Source: Alishewanella longhuensis | GTDB taxonomy: Bacteria > Pseudomonadota > Gammaproteobacteria > Enterobacterales > Alteromonadaceae | Reading direction: 5' to 3' | NCBI RefSeq assembly: GCF_014653435.1 | Contig: NZ_BNAO01000001.1 | Coordinates: 62,001-126,000 of the forward strand | DNA length: 64,000 nt | In this document: one piece after another, positions 1 to 9,256 of the stretch | Position numbering within the stretch: position 1 is the stretch's first letter | Layout of the letters: each line of letters opens with the position of its first letter | Made by a program: the position numbers and the translations under genes | The notes under the pieces: generated by a model | The model's database searches: none | Told to the model about the DNA's origin: nothing | The model's input: only the letters and a program-made list of their open reading frames with translations

Positions 1-2177
1 AACGCTACTACTCGGCTAATCGGATGAAACTGGTATTAATTAGTTCAGATCCGTTACCACAAATGCAGCTATTGGCGCAGCGTTTTTTTGCTGATATCGA
101 AAACAAGCAACTGGAAACACCGAGGCCGACAGCACAGCTTGACTTTGCAAACCGCACACCACAACGAGTGCATTATGTTCCTAACAGTGAGATGCAACTG
201 CTAACGTTAGAGTTTACCGTTGATAATAATATTAACGATTTTGCCAGTAAACCGAATGAGTTTTTAGCGCATTTACTCAGTTCAGAGATGCCCGGTACCC
301 CAGCTCAGCAATTAAAAGCCATGGGGTTACTCGATGTGTTGGCGGTAGATTATGATCCGAAATGGTATGGTAATTACGGTCAGTTGCAAATAATAGCAGT
401 ATTAACCGAGGCGGGCATGCAGCAGCGTGAGGCCATTACCGCTATCTTAATGCAGTATTTGGCGCTGATCCGTGAGCAAGGTGTTAGTGAGAAATACTAT
501 CAGGAAATTCGCACGTCACTACAGAACCAATTTAATTTCTTAGAAAAAACCGATGGCTTTAACTATGCAGCTCAGCTCAGTGCCGCAATGCAGTATTATC
601 CGGTGCAGTCGGTAGTCAGCGCGCCCTTCCAATATGATCAGTTTGATGCGTCAGCCATTAACGCCTTGCTTGGCCAACTGGTACCAGCGCGCTTAACTGT
701 TTGGCATATCAGCCAGCGTGAGCCAGCAACCGAGAGTTTGCAGTATTTTACTGGCAAATACTCGGTAACCGAGATTAATCAGCAAGAACTTAGTGCCTGG
801 CAACAACCGTTAATTCCACTGGCCTTGCCGGCGCTTAACCGTTTTCAGCCAGAGAGCTTTGCTATAAAACATAGTGCTTTCACCCAGCCAACACAAATCA
901 TCAAGCAGGATGCAGTTGAAGCCTGGTTAATGGGCAGCAGCCATTTTGCTGATCAGCCGCGTGGTCAGCTGTTCATGCAGTGGCATCAACCTACGGCTAA
1001 GCAAACGGCAAAAGAAGCAGTGATGCACGGTTTATGGCAAATGGCCTTTTTATTAAACCATCAAGCTTTATGGCAAGAGGCCAGCGCTGCTGGTATGCAA
1101 ATTCAGCCAGAGGCCGATGAATATGATTTGGTAGTAAAGTTAACAGGTTTTACCGATAAACAACCTACTTTAGTCAGTCAGATTGCCGAGATTATCGCTA
1201 CGCCACTGACCGCGCAGCAATTTAGTCAAAATATGGATTTGCTGCAACGCAGTTTACGTTCTGTTGAGCAACAAATGCAGTTTCAACAGGCGGGTGAGTT
1301 GTTAAAAGCCGCGCTATTTTCAGGTCGTTTTGAATTGGCTGAAGTGCTTGCCGCTGCACAGCAGGTAACATTGGAAGAGCTAAACAGCTACATTCAACAA
1401 ACCTTAGCAAAAAGCCAATTACGCCTGCTGGCGCAAGGTAACTATAACGAAGCAGATGTAACGGTTATCGCCAAAGCCTTGGCAGGTACAGCCGGTGCTA
1501 ATAGAGACTATCAGCTTTTTAAAACCTGGCAGCCTCAGCCCGGGCAGCGCCTATCAGTAATGCGCAATAACCCGCAAACAGATAGCACTGTGTTTCGGTT
1601 ACAAGTGCTACCTAAGGGTGACTATGCCGGCAAAGCGGCGGCTAAAGTATTGTCTGGCCACTTACATCAGGCGTTTTTTAACCAGCTACGTACTGAAGAG
1701 CAGTTGGGTTATGTGGTTCAAGCTATGGATATGCCGCTTAATGAGCATGCAGGTTTTATGCTGGTGATTCAAAGTCCGGCGCTTTCTGCACAACAATTGC
1801 AATTACGGGTAGACAGTTTCTTACAACAATATGCTACGCAATTGGCTGCACTAAACGAAGAGGGGTTTGCCCAGTTAAAGCAAGCGCAATTATTGGAGCT
1901 ACAACGTGTACCGACAAATTTAGAAGAAGAATTTCAAGCAACCAGTAATGATTGGCTGCGTAATCGCCTGAGCTTTAACAATAAGCAGCAGTTGATTGCA
2001 GCAGTGCAAGCCCTGACTCTCGCTGACATGCAGCAGTTTTATCAGCAAACTGCGCTCTCTGCGCAAGCGGCAACCTTACAAATTACCTTACAAGGTCAAG
2101 GCAAAGGGCAAGATTTTAAACCGCTGCCCGGCTTTACCCCTGTTGCCGATTTGTCGCTGTTAAACCCAGATCATTAA
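1..2177 (+). CDS. M16 family (pitrilysin/insulinase-like) zinc protease, 5' truncated by window edge
   Basis: The reading frame is already open at base 3, and the residues before the first Met (RYYSANRM) match the stretch just after the N-terminal catalytic domain of pitrilysin/insulysin proteases. The true start and the HxxEH zinc motif therefore lie upstream of the window. About 724 residues are visible, covering the remaining inactive M16-like domains, which form the closed peptide-degrading chamber in this family. A typical family landmark is the segment TEEQLGYVVQ near the C-terminal third. Periplasmic peptide degradation is the usual role of bacterial members, but the signal peptide cannot be seen here. 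Family assignment is firm; substrate is unknown. Confidence 0.9.
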   Translation, partial: RYYSANRMKLVLISSDPLPQMQLLAQRFFADIENKQLETPRPTAQLDFANRTPQRVHYVPNSEMQLLTLEFTVDNNINDFASKPNEFLAHLLSSEMPGTPAQQLKAMGLLDVLAVDYDPKWYGNYGQLQIIAVLTEAGMQQREAITAILMQYLALIREQGVSEKYYQEIRTSLQNQFNFLEKTDGFNYAAQLSAAMQYYPVQSVVSAPFQYDQFDASAINALLGQLVPARLTVWHISQREPATESLQYFTGKYSVTEINQQELSAWQQPLIPLALPALNRFQPESFAIKHSAFTQPTQIIKQDAVEAWLMGSSHFADQPRGQLFMQWHQPTAKQTAKEAVMHGLWQMAFLLNHQALWQEASAAGMQIQPEADEYDLVVKLTGFTDKQPTLVSQIAEIIATPLTAQQFSQNMDLLQRSLRSVEQQMQFQQAGELLKAALFSGRFELAEVLAAAQQVTLEELNSYIQQTLAKSQLRLLAQGNYNEADVTVIAKALAGTAGANRDYQLFKTWQPQPGQRLSVMRNNPQTDSTVFRLQVLPKGDYAGKAAAKVLSGHLHQAFFNQLRTEEQLGYVVQAMDMPLNEHAGFMLVIQSPALSAQQLQLRVDSFLQQYATQLAALNEEGFAQLKQAQLLELQRVPTNLEEEFQATSNDWLRNRLSFNNKQQLIAAVQALTLADMQQFYQQTALSAQAATLQITLQGQGKGQDFKPLPGFTPVADLSLLNPDH

Positions 2178-2188
2178 TAAGTGTTTTT

Positions 2189-2228
2189 GGTTACCCTAAG
2201 TTTAATTAATTTTAAGCCTAGGGTAGCC
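2189..2228 (+). terminator. imperfect stem-loop after the M16 protease gene
   Basis: Bases 2189-2200 pair with 2217-2228 with one wobble and one mismatch, 12 bases after the protease stop codon. There is no U-tract, so it may be a 3'-end stabilising hairpin or a weak terminator. Confidence 0.35.
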
Positions 2229-2402
2229 ACCCAGTGTTAGCAGTATCTAGTCGTTACACTAGGTTAAACCATAACGACATTTACATTTATTCAATTGTTA
2301 AATTGTTTGCGAAAAAGATCTTGTGAGGTTAATATTTTTAACTTTAATCAAAGGTCAATGCGGTGTTTAACAGACAACAATAGTTAACTAAGGAAGGCTT
2401 TT

Positions 2403-3188
2403 ATGAGTACAGAAATTTTAAATTCAAGCGATGCTGCTGTAGCAACAGCACAAGTCGAACCAAGTCATACTAAAACCAGCTTTGGTCGTTCTTTGGCGTG
2501 GTTGTTGGCAATAGCCGTCACCTACTTCTGCGCTGCCTTTTTATATGCAATAGCGGCAGGCATTTACTATGGTGTAACTCAGCCAGAGTTAATGCAAGCT
2601 GATGGTGCCGATTTTATTACGGCACATATTATGAGCCCCAATGGTTTAACGGGTTCTTATATTGTTATTTTTATTACTGTTATGCTGGTTTTATACAAAG
2701 CTGCCAGCTTTCCACAACAAACCTGGTTTAAAACTCTGGCTATGCATAAGGTGGCATTTCGCCGTTATTTACCCTGGTTAGGTTTATTCGCTATCTACTA
2801 TGCTTTGGCCAGTTTAGTTAGCTATATCGCAGAAATCGATGGCGGCGACTTTGTCGCTTCTATTCAGAATACGCAACATCTTGGCTTGTTTTTTATCATG
2901 GTATTCTTAGCCCCTATAGTGGAAGAATTGGTATTTAGAGGGTACTTTTTCCAAGCTTGGCGTAACAGTTGGTTAGGGCTATGGGGCACCACCATTGTGA
3001 CTTCAGTATTGTTCACTCTGGTACATATGGGGCAATATCCAATGCTGGTATTAGGCATGCTATTTTGCTTTAGTGTACTGTTAGGTTTGGCTCGGGAAAA
3101 AACCGGCTCGGTGTATGTGCCCATGGCGATGCATGCGGTGAATAACTTTGTTGCGTGTGTGTTGATTGTATTTTTGGGCATTAGCTAA
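2403..3188 (+). CDS. CPBP family intramembrane metalloprotease (CAAX/Abi)
   Basis: A 261-residue polytopic membrane protein carrying the full CPBP (Rce1/Abi) motif set: EExxxR at residues 174-179 (EELVFR), a His at 208 in TLVH, and HxxxN at 244-248. In this family these residues activate water for intramembrane proteolysis. About six to eight hydrophobic segments are visible, the first at about residues 30-55. The start is supported by an AAGGAAGG Shine-Dalgarno 5-6 bases upstream. It is a single gene, with a strong terminator just after it. Bacterial CPBP proteins have been linked to bacteriocin self-immunity and protein processing; nothing nearby indicates which applies here. Confidence 0.88.
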   Translation: MSTEILNSSDAAVATAQVEPSHTKTSFGRSLAWLLAIAVTYFCAAFLYAIAAGIYYGVTQPELMQADGADFITAHIMSPNGLTGSYIVIFITVMLVLYKAASFPQQTWFKTLAMHKVAFRRYLPWLGLFAIYYALASLVSYIAEIDGGDFVASIQNTQHLGLFFIMVFLAPIVEELVFRGYFFQAWRNSWLGLWGTTIVTSVLFTLVHMGQYPMLVLGMLFCFSVLLGLAREKTGSVYVPMAMHAVNNFVACVLIVFLGIS

Positions 3189-3212
3189 AGGTTTGTATCG
3201 CTCTTGTATAGC

Positions 3213-3245
3213 ACTAAAGCCGCCGGTATCACCGGCGGCTTTAGT
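3213..3245 (+). terminator. strong intrinsic terminator hairpin after CPBP gene
   Basis: A perfect 15-bp inverted repeat (3213-3227 and 3231-3245) with a 3-base loop. The GC-rich core is flanked by AAAG/CTTT, so the 3' arm ends in TTTAGTTT. Confidence 0.85.
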
Positions 3246-3325
3246 TTATGGCAGCAAGGCCTGACCTTTTATCTGCAACAAAATCAGGTAGAATGTTGGT
3301 ATTACCAAGTAACGGATAAACCACA

Positions 3326-4690
3326 ATGGCATTAAATGTAGTGATTTTAGCTGCCGGTAAAGGCACGCGGATGAAATCGGATTTACCCAAGGTGCTGCAT
3401 AAGGTAGCAGAGCGACCGATGGTGCAACATGTAGTTGATACTGCCCGCGCGCTTGGCGCCGACAAGCCTCAACTTGTCTATGGCTATGGCGCAGAAGCGT
3501 TAAAAACCGCCATGGGTGAGCAGCCACTGCATTGGGTATTGCAGGCTGAGCAGCTTGGTACCGGCCACGCGGTGGCGCAGGCTATTCCGAACATTGCTGA
3601 TGATGATACCGTATTAGTGTTATATGGCGATGTGCCGTTAACCCGCCTTGAAACCTTACAGCAATTACTAGCCGCCAAACCAATCAATGGTTTGGCGATT
3701 TTAACGGTAAATCTCTCCAATCCTACGGGGTATGGCCGTATTGTGCGCGAAAACGGCAAGGTCGTGGGTATTGTCGAGCAAAAAGATGCCACGCCAGAAC
3801 AGCTGAAAATTCAGGAAGTAAACAGTGGCATTATGGCGCTGCCGGGGAAACAGCTGAAAAGCTGGCTAGGTCGTTTATCGAATAGTAATGCCCAGGGCGA
3901 ATACTATTTAACGGATGTGATTGCCATGGCGCATAGCGAAGGTGTTGACATTGCCACAGCTCAGCCGCAAAACCCAATGGAAGTAGAAGGCGCCAATAAT
4001 CGCGTACAACTGGCCGCCTTAGAGCGCGCTTATCAGCAGCGTAAAGCCGAAGAATTAATGCTGGCTGGCGCTAACCTGCGCGATCCGGCGCGGATTGATG
4101 TGCGCGGTGTGGTCGAGGTTGGCAATGACGTGATGATCGATATCAACGTTATTTTTGAAGGCAAGGTGGTGTTGGGTAAAGGTGTAACTGTTGGTGCCAA
4201 CTGCATCTTAAAAGATTGTGCTATCGGCGATAACACCGAAATTAAACCTAATTCGATGATTGAAAAATCGGTGGTTGGCGCAAACTGTTCAGTGGGCCCT
4301 TATGCCCGCCTGCGGCCAGATAGCGTGATGCTGGACGACAGCCACGTCGGCAACTTTGTTGAGATGAAAAAAACCACGCTCGGTAAAGGCTCCAAAGCCA
4401 ACCATTTAACTTATCTGGGCGATGCGGTGATTGGCGATAAAGTGAATGTCGGTGCCGGTACCATTACCTGCAACTACGATGGCGTCAATAAATTTGTTAC
4501 CACCATTAAAGATGGTGCCTTTATTGGCTCCAATAGTGCCCTGGTGGCGCCGGTAACGGTTGGCGTTAATGCCACAGTCGGTGCCGGGTCAGTACTTACC
4601 CGCGATGCCGCCGATGGTGAGCTGGTGGTTGCCCGTGCTAAACAGCGGCATATCGCAGACTGGCAAAGGCCGGTAAAAATTAAAAAATAA
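3326..4690 (+). CDS. glmU: bifunctional GlcNAc-1-P uridyltransferase / GlcN-1-P acetyltransferase
   Basis: Catalyses the last two steps of UDP-GlcNAc synthesis in the cytoplasm, feeding peptidoglycan and lipopolysaccharide. The N-terminal nucleotidyltransferase has the signature LAAGKGTRM at residues 8-16. From about residue 250 the sequence becomes a left-handed beta-helix of hexapeptide repeats. His360 in ANHLTYLGD matches the catalytic base of the acetyltransferase. The length of 454 residues is normal (E. coli protein 456). In many relatives glmU is followed directly by a DeoR regulator and glmS; here those genes lie about 17 kb downstream. A terminator hairpin follows it, so it is probably expressed separately. 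Confidence 0.98.
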   Translation: MALNVVILAAGKGTRMKSDLPKVLHKVAERPMVQHVVDTARALGADKPQLVYGYGAEALKTAMGEQPLHWVLQAEQLGTGHAVAQAIPNIADDDTVLVLYGDVPLTRLETLQQLLAAKPINGLAILTVNLSNPTGYGRIVRENGKVVGIVEQKDATPEQLKIQEVNSGIMALPGKQLKSWLGRLSNSNAQGEYYLTDVIAMAHSEGVDIATAQPQNPMEVEGANNRVQLAALERAYQQRKAEELMLAGANLRDPARIDVRGVVEVGNDVMIDINVIFEGKVVLGKGVTVGANCILKDCAIGDNTEIKPNSMIEKSVVGANCSVGPYARLRPDSVMLDDSHVGNFVEMKKTTLGKGSKANHLTYLGDAVIGDKVNVGAGTITCNYDGVNKFVTTIKDGAFIGSNSALVAPVTVGVNATVGAGSVLTRDAADGELVVARAKQRHIADWQRPVKIKK

Positions 4691-4698
4691 GTGTTGTT

Positions 4699-4730
4699 AT
4701 TAACCCCACCAAGTCGTGGGGTTAATTTTA
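4699..4730 (+). terminator. intrinsic terminator after glmU
   Basis: An 11-bp perfect inverted repeat (4699-4709 and 4716-4726) with a 6-base loop and TTTTA after the stem, 8 bases beyond the glmU stop. Confidence 0.8.
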
Positions 4731-4795
4731 TGTTGATTTTGGGGCTCTGGATAACGCAAGATACTTATTACTCATCATCAGCAAGATAGATTTAA

Positions 4796-5281
4796 ATGAA
4801 GAAACCAATTAACTGGGAAAAATACACCGCGCTAAGTTCGATGCTGGTGGCGGTATTAGCATTGGCCATTTCTATCTGGCAAAGTTATAGCATACAGCAG
4901 CACAATAAACTGTCGCTGCGGCCTTATCTGGAAATGGAATTCAACTTTAATGAAGATGGAAGTTGGGAGCTCTTTATTCATAACCAGGGACTTGGACCCG
5001 CTCAGGTTACTGATGTGCAATACAAAGTAGATGGAACGGTACATCCCAATCGGGATGAATTTCTAAAAGCGTTGGGTGAACAACCAGAGTGTTTTGTTAG
5101 AGGTAATATTGGCCGCTTTTATAAAGTGTCGGATCAGCAGATCGTTTTTCGTACCTTAAATAAAACCTGCAGCAAAACTGAGGCTGAGCTGATGGCAATG
5201 CTGAGCCGGATGCAAATCGTCCTCGATTATGAATCCTTGTACGGCGAGACTTATCAACTGGTTATTGGGAAAGCAGAGTAG
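4796..5281 (+). CDS. hypothetical single-pass membrane protein
   Basis: A 161-residue protein with a short cytoplasmic N-terminus and one membrane segment at about residues 13-32. A soluble domain rich in beta-strand pattern follows (ELFIHNQGLGPAQVTDVQYK at about 58-77), with cysteines at about 100 and 122. The arrangement resembles small bacterial membrane proteins with an Ig-like or cystine-stabilised C-terminal domain, but no named family is recognised. It is flanked by terminators or convergent genes, so it is monocistronic. Confidence 0.7.
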   Translation: MKKPINWEKYTALSSMLVAVLALAISIWQSYSIQQHNKLSLRPYLEMEFNFNEDGSWELFIHNQGLGPAQVTDVQYKVDGTVHPNRDEFLKALGEQPECFVRGNIGRFYKVSDQQIVFRTLNKTCSKTEAELMAMLSRMQIVLDYESLYGETYQLVIGKAE

Positions 5282-5335
5282 TAAAGCATCACTAAAGCTT
5301 TTACTTCGGCAGTAACTATTCGCGCACGTTAATGT

Positions 5336-5578
5336 TTACTGGCGCCGCGCTTGTTTTGCTGCCTGCCACTCTGCCTGAGTGATAGGACTAGTGGGGACAG
5401 TGGAGATATCTTGCTGTTCGTAGGTCGTTTTGCGCAACGCTACCTGCTGCATAATAGCGGTCAGCTCGGCTTCTGAGCGCCGGTTCCAGTCAACAATTTC
5501 GTTGATATGCCGATAGCAGCCCACACAGACTTTGTGCTCGTCTAGTTTACAGCAGGCGACACAGGGGGATTCAATCAT
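5336..5578 (-). CDS. DUF1289 domain protein (Fe-S/zinc-type cysteine cluster)
   Basis: Encodes about 80 residues. The N-terminus MIESPCVACCKLDEHKVCVG has the conserved cysteine spacing of DUF1289 (small YdhL-like proteins, function unknown; possible metal binding). An upstream in-frame Met would add 23 residues, but the DUF1289 domain begins at the Met at 5578, so that start is chosen. It lies downstream of the symporter gene on the same strand with a 119-base gap that contains a tandem repeat. Confidence 0.8.
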   Translation of the reverse strand: MIESPCVACCKLDEHKVCVGCYRHINEIVDWNRRSEAELTAIMQQVALRKTTYEQQDISTVPTSPITQAEWQAAKQARRQ

Positions 5579-5665
5579 GGTTATTACTAGTCCTAACGAT
5601 GATAGCTGTTGTCTGCCAAAAGCCATCGGCGATAGGCCGCCCAACAACTGAGCGGCCTTGCCCGA

Positions 5666-5713
5666 TTAACGCTTATCAACTTTAACTCTTATCAACTTTA
5701 ACTCTTGTCAACT
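5666..5713. repeat. 16-bp tandem repeat, three copies, at symporter gene end
   Basis: Three consecutive 16-base units (5666-5681, 5682-5697, 5698-5713) of form TTAACKCTTRTCAACT. The third copy contains the stop codon and last codons of the symporter gene; the others lie in its 3' untranslated region. This suggests slipped-strand duplication. Confidence 0.9.
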
Positions 5714-6834
5714 AATACGGCGATAGCGCCATCACCAGTAACGTTACAGGCGGTTCCAAAGCTATCTTGTGCCATATAGAGCGCAATCATCAGCGCGATA
5801 GCGCCTTCGCCAAAGCCTAGCATAGTGCCCAGTAAGCCAACGGCTGACATTACCGCGCCACCCGGTACGCCCGGTGCGGCTAACATCACTACGCCTAGCG
5901 TTAAAATAAAAGGCAACATGGTAAAGAGTGACGGTATATCCAGATTATTTTTCATCATCATCACGGCTACAGCGCAGCTAACGATCGTAATAGTAGAGCC
6001 TGCTAAGTGAGTCGTCGCGCAAAGTGGCACGGTAAAGTTAGCCACGTCTTCTTTAACGCCATTATTTTTGGTCGCTTGCAGCGATACCGGAATTGTAGCG
6101 GCACTCGACATGGTACCTAAGGCAGTAAAATAGGCCGGGAGCATATTTTTAATCAGGCCAAGAGGCGATTTACCGGCTTTAAAACCGGCGATAACAAAGA
6201 GGGCGATAATCCACAGCCAATGTAGCAGCAGCGCCATAACCAGTACGATACCGAAGGTTTGTAAGGTAACAAAAACACTGCCTGCCGCCGCCATCTGCGC
6301 GAAAACACCGGCAATATACAGCGGTAAAAATGGGATAATGATCTTGGTGAGTAGCAATTGAATAATATCGCGCCCTTGATCAGATAATTGTTTAAGGGAG
6401 CTGGCGCCTGTGCTGGCAATACCTAAGCCAAAAATAAAAGCCAGGGCTAAGGCCGTCATCACATTAAATACCGGCGGAATATTCATCTCGATATAAGGCG
6501 TTAAATTAACGCCCTGGGTGCTGGCTAAATCGGCTGCAGCTGGCGCCAGCATAGGGATCACGGCGGCGGCAATTAAAAAAGCAAAGGTACCGGCAGCAAT
6601 AGTAGAAAGATATGCAATACCCAAAGTACGGCCCAGCAGCTTACCGGAATTACGCGGTAAGGCGGCGATACCGCTGGTGATAAAAAACAGAATGAGTAGC
6701 GGAATGGTAAAAAACAGCAGCTGACCAAATAGGGCTTTAAAGGTGATCAGTATTTGTGTAAGCCAATGCGGTGCATAGAGCCCCAGCATCATACCCAGCA
6801 AAATACCGGCAATTAACTTTAGAATTAATAACAT
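5698..6834 (-). CDS. SDF-family dicarboxylate/amino acid:cation symporter
   Basis: A 378-residue polytopic inner-membrane protein of the DAACS/SDF (GltP/DctA-like) family. It shows the serine-rich re-entrant hairpin (MSSAATIPVS at about residues 243-252) and a C-terminal segment MAQDSFGTACNVTGDGAIAV, the equivalent of the ion and substrate binding region in TM7-TM8. Members couple uptake of acidic amino acids or C4-dicarboxylates to Na+ or H+. It is somewhat shorter than the usual 400-440 residues, mostly at the C-terminus, where a 16-bp tandem repeat overlaps the stop codon. Substrate cannot be assigned. The start is supported by GAGAAGATGCT upstream. Confidence 0.88.
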   Translation of the reverse strand: MLLILKLIAGILLGMMLGLYAPHWLTQILITFKALFGQLLFFTIPLLILFFITSGIAALPRNSGKLLGRTLGIAYLSTIAAGTFAFLIAAAVIPMLAPAAADLASTQGVNLTPYIEMNIPPVFNVMTALALAFIFGLGIASTGASSLKQLSDQGRDIIQLLLTKIIIPFLPLYIAGVFAQMAAAGSVFVTLQTFGIVLVMALLLHWLWIIALFVIAGFKAGKSPLGLIKNMLPAYFTALGTMSSAATIPVSLQATKNNGVKEDVANFTVPLCATTHLAGSTITIVSCAVAVMMMKNNLDIPSLFTMLPFILTLGVVMLAAPGVPGGAVMSAVGLLGTMLGFGEGAIALMIALYMAQDSFGTACNVTGDGAIAVLVDKS

Positions 6835-7027
6835 AGCATCTTCTCATTATTATCAATACCCTGCCGCATTGTGAACATACTGGCCGGGGTATCAAGCTCA
6901 GCACCAGCGTGAGAGGCGGTGCATATTAGGTATAAACCGCCGGCAGCATACCATAAGTTGTTAGGGTTGGCCTGTGCTTGCTGGTCTTGCCTGTTGGATT
7001 ACCCCCTTTACGCTTAAGCTACTTAGG

Positions 7028-7657
7028 CTAGCTATTTAGTAATAAGCGGGCTGCCGTGCTGGTTAAAATACTTGCACTATAACCAATAACACCGCCAAAA
7101 CTGGCGCCATAGATTAAGCCTTTAGCAAAACCAACCTTTAAAATACCTTTGGTAAAGTCAGGCTGTTTGACTTGTTTTGGGCTGACAGGTTTAAGCATAA
7201 AGGCTAAACAGAGTAAGCTTAAGAGCAGCATGGCGATGCCCGTTAGCAGCATACTATTAAAAAGCGATGTCAGCATCAGGAGCAAGACAGACAGCGGTAA
7301 CAACAGCAGCAGACGTTTAGGTAACATTAACTCTGCCAGCCAGGTTGCGTTTTCCGGCTCTTCTAATATTTTACTACTGGGTTGGCTATATAGCGTCACG
7401 TTATGGCTGGCTAACACTTTACCGCCACGTAAAAAGCTTACCTCAAGGGTGCTATCCAGCGTCAGAGTAAGTTGGATCCGGATGTGCTGCTGCTCGTCCA
7501 GCTGCAATAAATACGCGCTTTTCGTTGACGTCCAATTTAAACGATTATATTTTTGCTCACCATTGACCAGAATAATCTCCCGGCCGGTTAAACTGTTGTA
7601 GTTAACGGTAACGTCATATTGTGCGATTTGTTCGGTAATACTGTGGTTAAAGTTCAT
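7028..7657 (-). CDS. hypothetical membrane protein (XRE/DUF2975 operon)
   Basis: A 209-residue protein. About 110 N-terminal residues form a polar, beta-rich soluble part. Two closely spaced hydrophobic segments follow (about 115-155) and a Gly/Ala-rich hydrophobic stretch lies near the C-terminus (about 175-200). The start overlaps the preceding XRE regulator gene by 11 bases, implying translational coupling. No family is recognised. The operon position (last gene after a DUF2975 membrane protein and its regulator) suggests a membrane function controlled by that regulator. Confidence 0.65.
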   Translation of the reverse strand: MNFNHSITEQIAQYDVTVNYNSLTGREIILVNGEQKYNRLNWTSTKSAYLLQLDEQQHIRIQLTLTLDSTLEVSFLRGGKVLASHNVTLYSQPSSKILEEPENATWLAELMLPKRLLLLLPLSVLLLMLTSLFNSMLLTGIAMLLLSLLCLAFMLKPVSPKQVKQPDFTKGILKVGFAKGLIYGASFGGVIGYSASILTSTAARLLLNS

Positions 7658-7886
7658 CTGCTAGCTCCTGCTCAGCATCATCAGTAAAGTGGTAAGCTAA
7701 AATGTCACCAGGTTGACAATTAAGTACCCGGCAAATGGCATTTAGGGTGCTAAAACGAATCGCTTTCGCCCGGCCACTGCGTAATACGCTCAAGTTTTGT
7801 GGCGTAATGCCAATTTGCTCTGCTAACTCATTCGACTTCATTTTGCGCATGGCCAGCATTACATCTAAATTAATGGTTATTGCCAT
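7647..7886 (-). CDS. XRE/YozG-type helix-turn-helix regulator
   Basis: A 79-residue protein that is almost entirely one Cro/CI-type HTH domain: NELAEQIGITPQNLSVLRSG is the helix-turn-helix core, and CRVLNCQPGDIL is typical of the small YozG-like subgroup. The ATG at 7886 has GGGAG seven bases upstream and is preferred over an in-frame TTG at 7913. YozG-type regulators are very often encoded beside DUF2975 membrane proteins, as here. It probably controls this membrane operon. Confidence 0.88.
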   Translation of the reverse strand: MAITINLDVMLAMRKMKSNELAEQIGITPQNLSVLRSGRAKAIRFSTLNAICRVLNCQPGDILAYHFTDDAEQELADEL

Positions 7887-7915
7887 CGCAGGCTCCCGGT
7901 ATGCACTGGTCAAGG

Positions 7916-8389
7916 TTAGATAGTAAGATTTTGCTCATCTTCTAGTTGCGCACTTAGCTTTAATAAACCCGTGATAAAAGGCAGCAATAATCCCAAACCG
8001 AGTAACGGCAGATTTAAATAGGCCAGTAAATTAAGCAGATGCACTTTTTCTCCCCAATACAGTAGCAAACTACAGAGTAACGCCGCCGGAAATACCGCTG
8101 CAGCTAAACAAACAGCTGCTAACTGCTGCCAATTTTTACGTGTATCGGGCTGAAATAGCTTGCCTGCTGCGGCTTGCTGCAATAAAGACTGAACACGTAA
8201 ACCGATTAGCCAGGCGGTAAATAACTGGCTAAACCAAAGCGCCCGTTGCTGTGCTTTTACTAGGTTCTCTGGCGGAATGATCAGATCTGGCACTATGGCG
8301 AACAGATGCACAGCGGAAAACAGCGCCAGGGCCCATAGCAGGAAACGGCTGCGATGGTATAAATGGTTGGCGTAATGTTGTAATAACAT
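7916..8389 (-). CDS. DUF2975 family membrane protein
   Basis: A 157-residue protein with about four membrane segments and the family's usual ending (LEDEQNLTI, like the common acidic-x-QdLTI tail). DUF2975 proteins have unknown function but nearly always precede a small YozG-type HTH regulator, as here. AAGGAA lies 5 bases upstream of the start. It is the second gene of a four-gene leftward operon. Confidence 0.8.
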   Translation of the reverse strand: MLLQHYANHLYHRSRFLLWALALFSAVHLFAIVPDLIIPPENLVKAQQRALWFSQLFTAWLIGLRVQSLLQQAAAGKLFQPDTRKNWQQLAAVCLAAAVFPAALLCSLLLYWGEKVHLLNLLAYLNLPLLGLGLLLPFITGLLKLSAQLEDEQNLTI

Positions 8390-8404
8390 AAAAATTCCTT
8401 TTCG

Positions 8405-8605
8405 TTATTGGTGTCGTAGTGCTGTCTGTTTAAACCCGGTTTCCAGCAAGCGGCAACCATATAAAAAACAGCAGGTGGCAATAATAAGTAGGCCATTAAA
8501 GCGCCAGCCCTGAGCGATACCCATGCCAAGCTCATAGCCCAGCATTAGGCTGGCAAAGCAAAAAAAGAGCACGGCAGAGATGATGTGGTTTTTTACTAAG
8601 TGCAT
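8405..8605 (-). CDS. small hypothetical membrane protein
   Basis: A 66-residue protein with two probable membrane helices (about residues 7-27 and 37-53). The Shine-Dalgarno GGAG is 5 bases before the ATG, and the stop lies 15 bases before the DUF2975 gene, so it looks like the first gene of the XRE/DUF2975 operon. No family is recognised. Confidence 0.6.
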   Translation of the reverse strand: MHLVKNHIISAVLFFCFASLMLGYELGMGIAQGWRFNGLLIIATCCFLYGCRLLETGFKQTALRHQ

Positions 8606-8806
8606 ATTTTTCTCCGGCGCCGATAAGTGGCAGAAGTATTTATAGCCAAGAAAAAGATGATTATCAATTATTTTTTATCGAAAAACAGTAACTAATTATT
8701 GCTAAATGTTTCTTTTTAAAAAAGGAACAAACAGTTTGCTGCTGACAAACGGCTTGTGGTGTTTAGACTGGGTTGTTTAACGGTAGGACGTTAACAGAAA
8801 GCAGGG

Positions 8807-9256
8807 TTAACGAATAATCTCGGCTTGCGGCAAATGCTGCTGCACCCAGGCTTTGACTGTCGGTAATTGTGACGCTGGGAAACGCATGGCGGCGGCACGA
8901 TAAACATTAAAGGGAAAGTCGATAAAGGCATTTTCATTATCAAGCTGATCCAGTGCAACGCTTTTAATGTCCGCAACTTTAAATTGGCGTTGTTTCACAT
9001 GAAGCCAATCTTGCTCAATTTTTAACTCTGCCATGACATCGGGAACGAACTCTTGCTCAAACTGTTTTTGTGGAAACACACCCAGATATAAGGCTTGTAG
9101 AGCCGCATTGAGGGCAAGCAGCCCTAGAAAAATATCCGGCTGTATAAAGTAATAAATGGCGATAACCAAGAGCAATAAAGCGAGCACAATACGCCAGGGC
9201 TGTGCTTTTGCTGCAGCATAAACTTTTTTGTACCACACAAGGTTATGATTCGTCAT
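8807..9256 (-). CDS. hypothetical membrane protein, last gene of ABC exporter operon
   Basis: A 149-residue protein with two membrane helices (about residues 21-37 and 41-58). A C-terminal soluble domain (about 65-149) has a beta-rich then helical pattern reminiscent of bacterial PH-like domains; that resemblance is only suggestive. Its start overlaps the GntR regulator gene by 14 bases, so it is translationally coupled to the ABC exporter operon and may share its function or immunity role. Confidence 0.65.
   Translation of the reverse strand: MTNHNLVWYKKVYAAAKAQPWRIVLALLLLVIAIYYFIQPDIFLGLLALNAALQALYLGVFPQKQFEQEFVPDVMAELKIEQDWLHVKQRQFKVADIKSVALDQLDNENAFIDFPFNVYRAAAMRFPASQLPTVKAWVQQHLPQAEIIR

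Noticed and set aside
7149-7601. Open frame of 150 codons on the plus strand
   Set aside because: It is antisense to a coherent membrane-protein gene with an operon setting and has no family resemblance.
8654-8672. Fur-like sequence before the XRE/DUF2975 operon
   Set aside because: Only about 11 of 19 consensus positions match in very AT-rich DNA.
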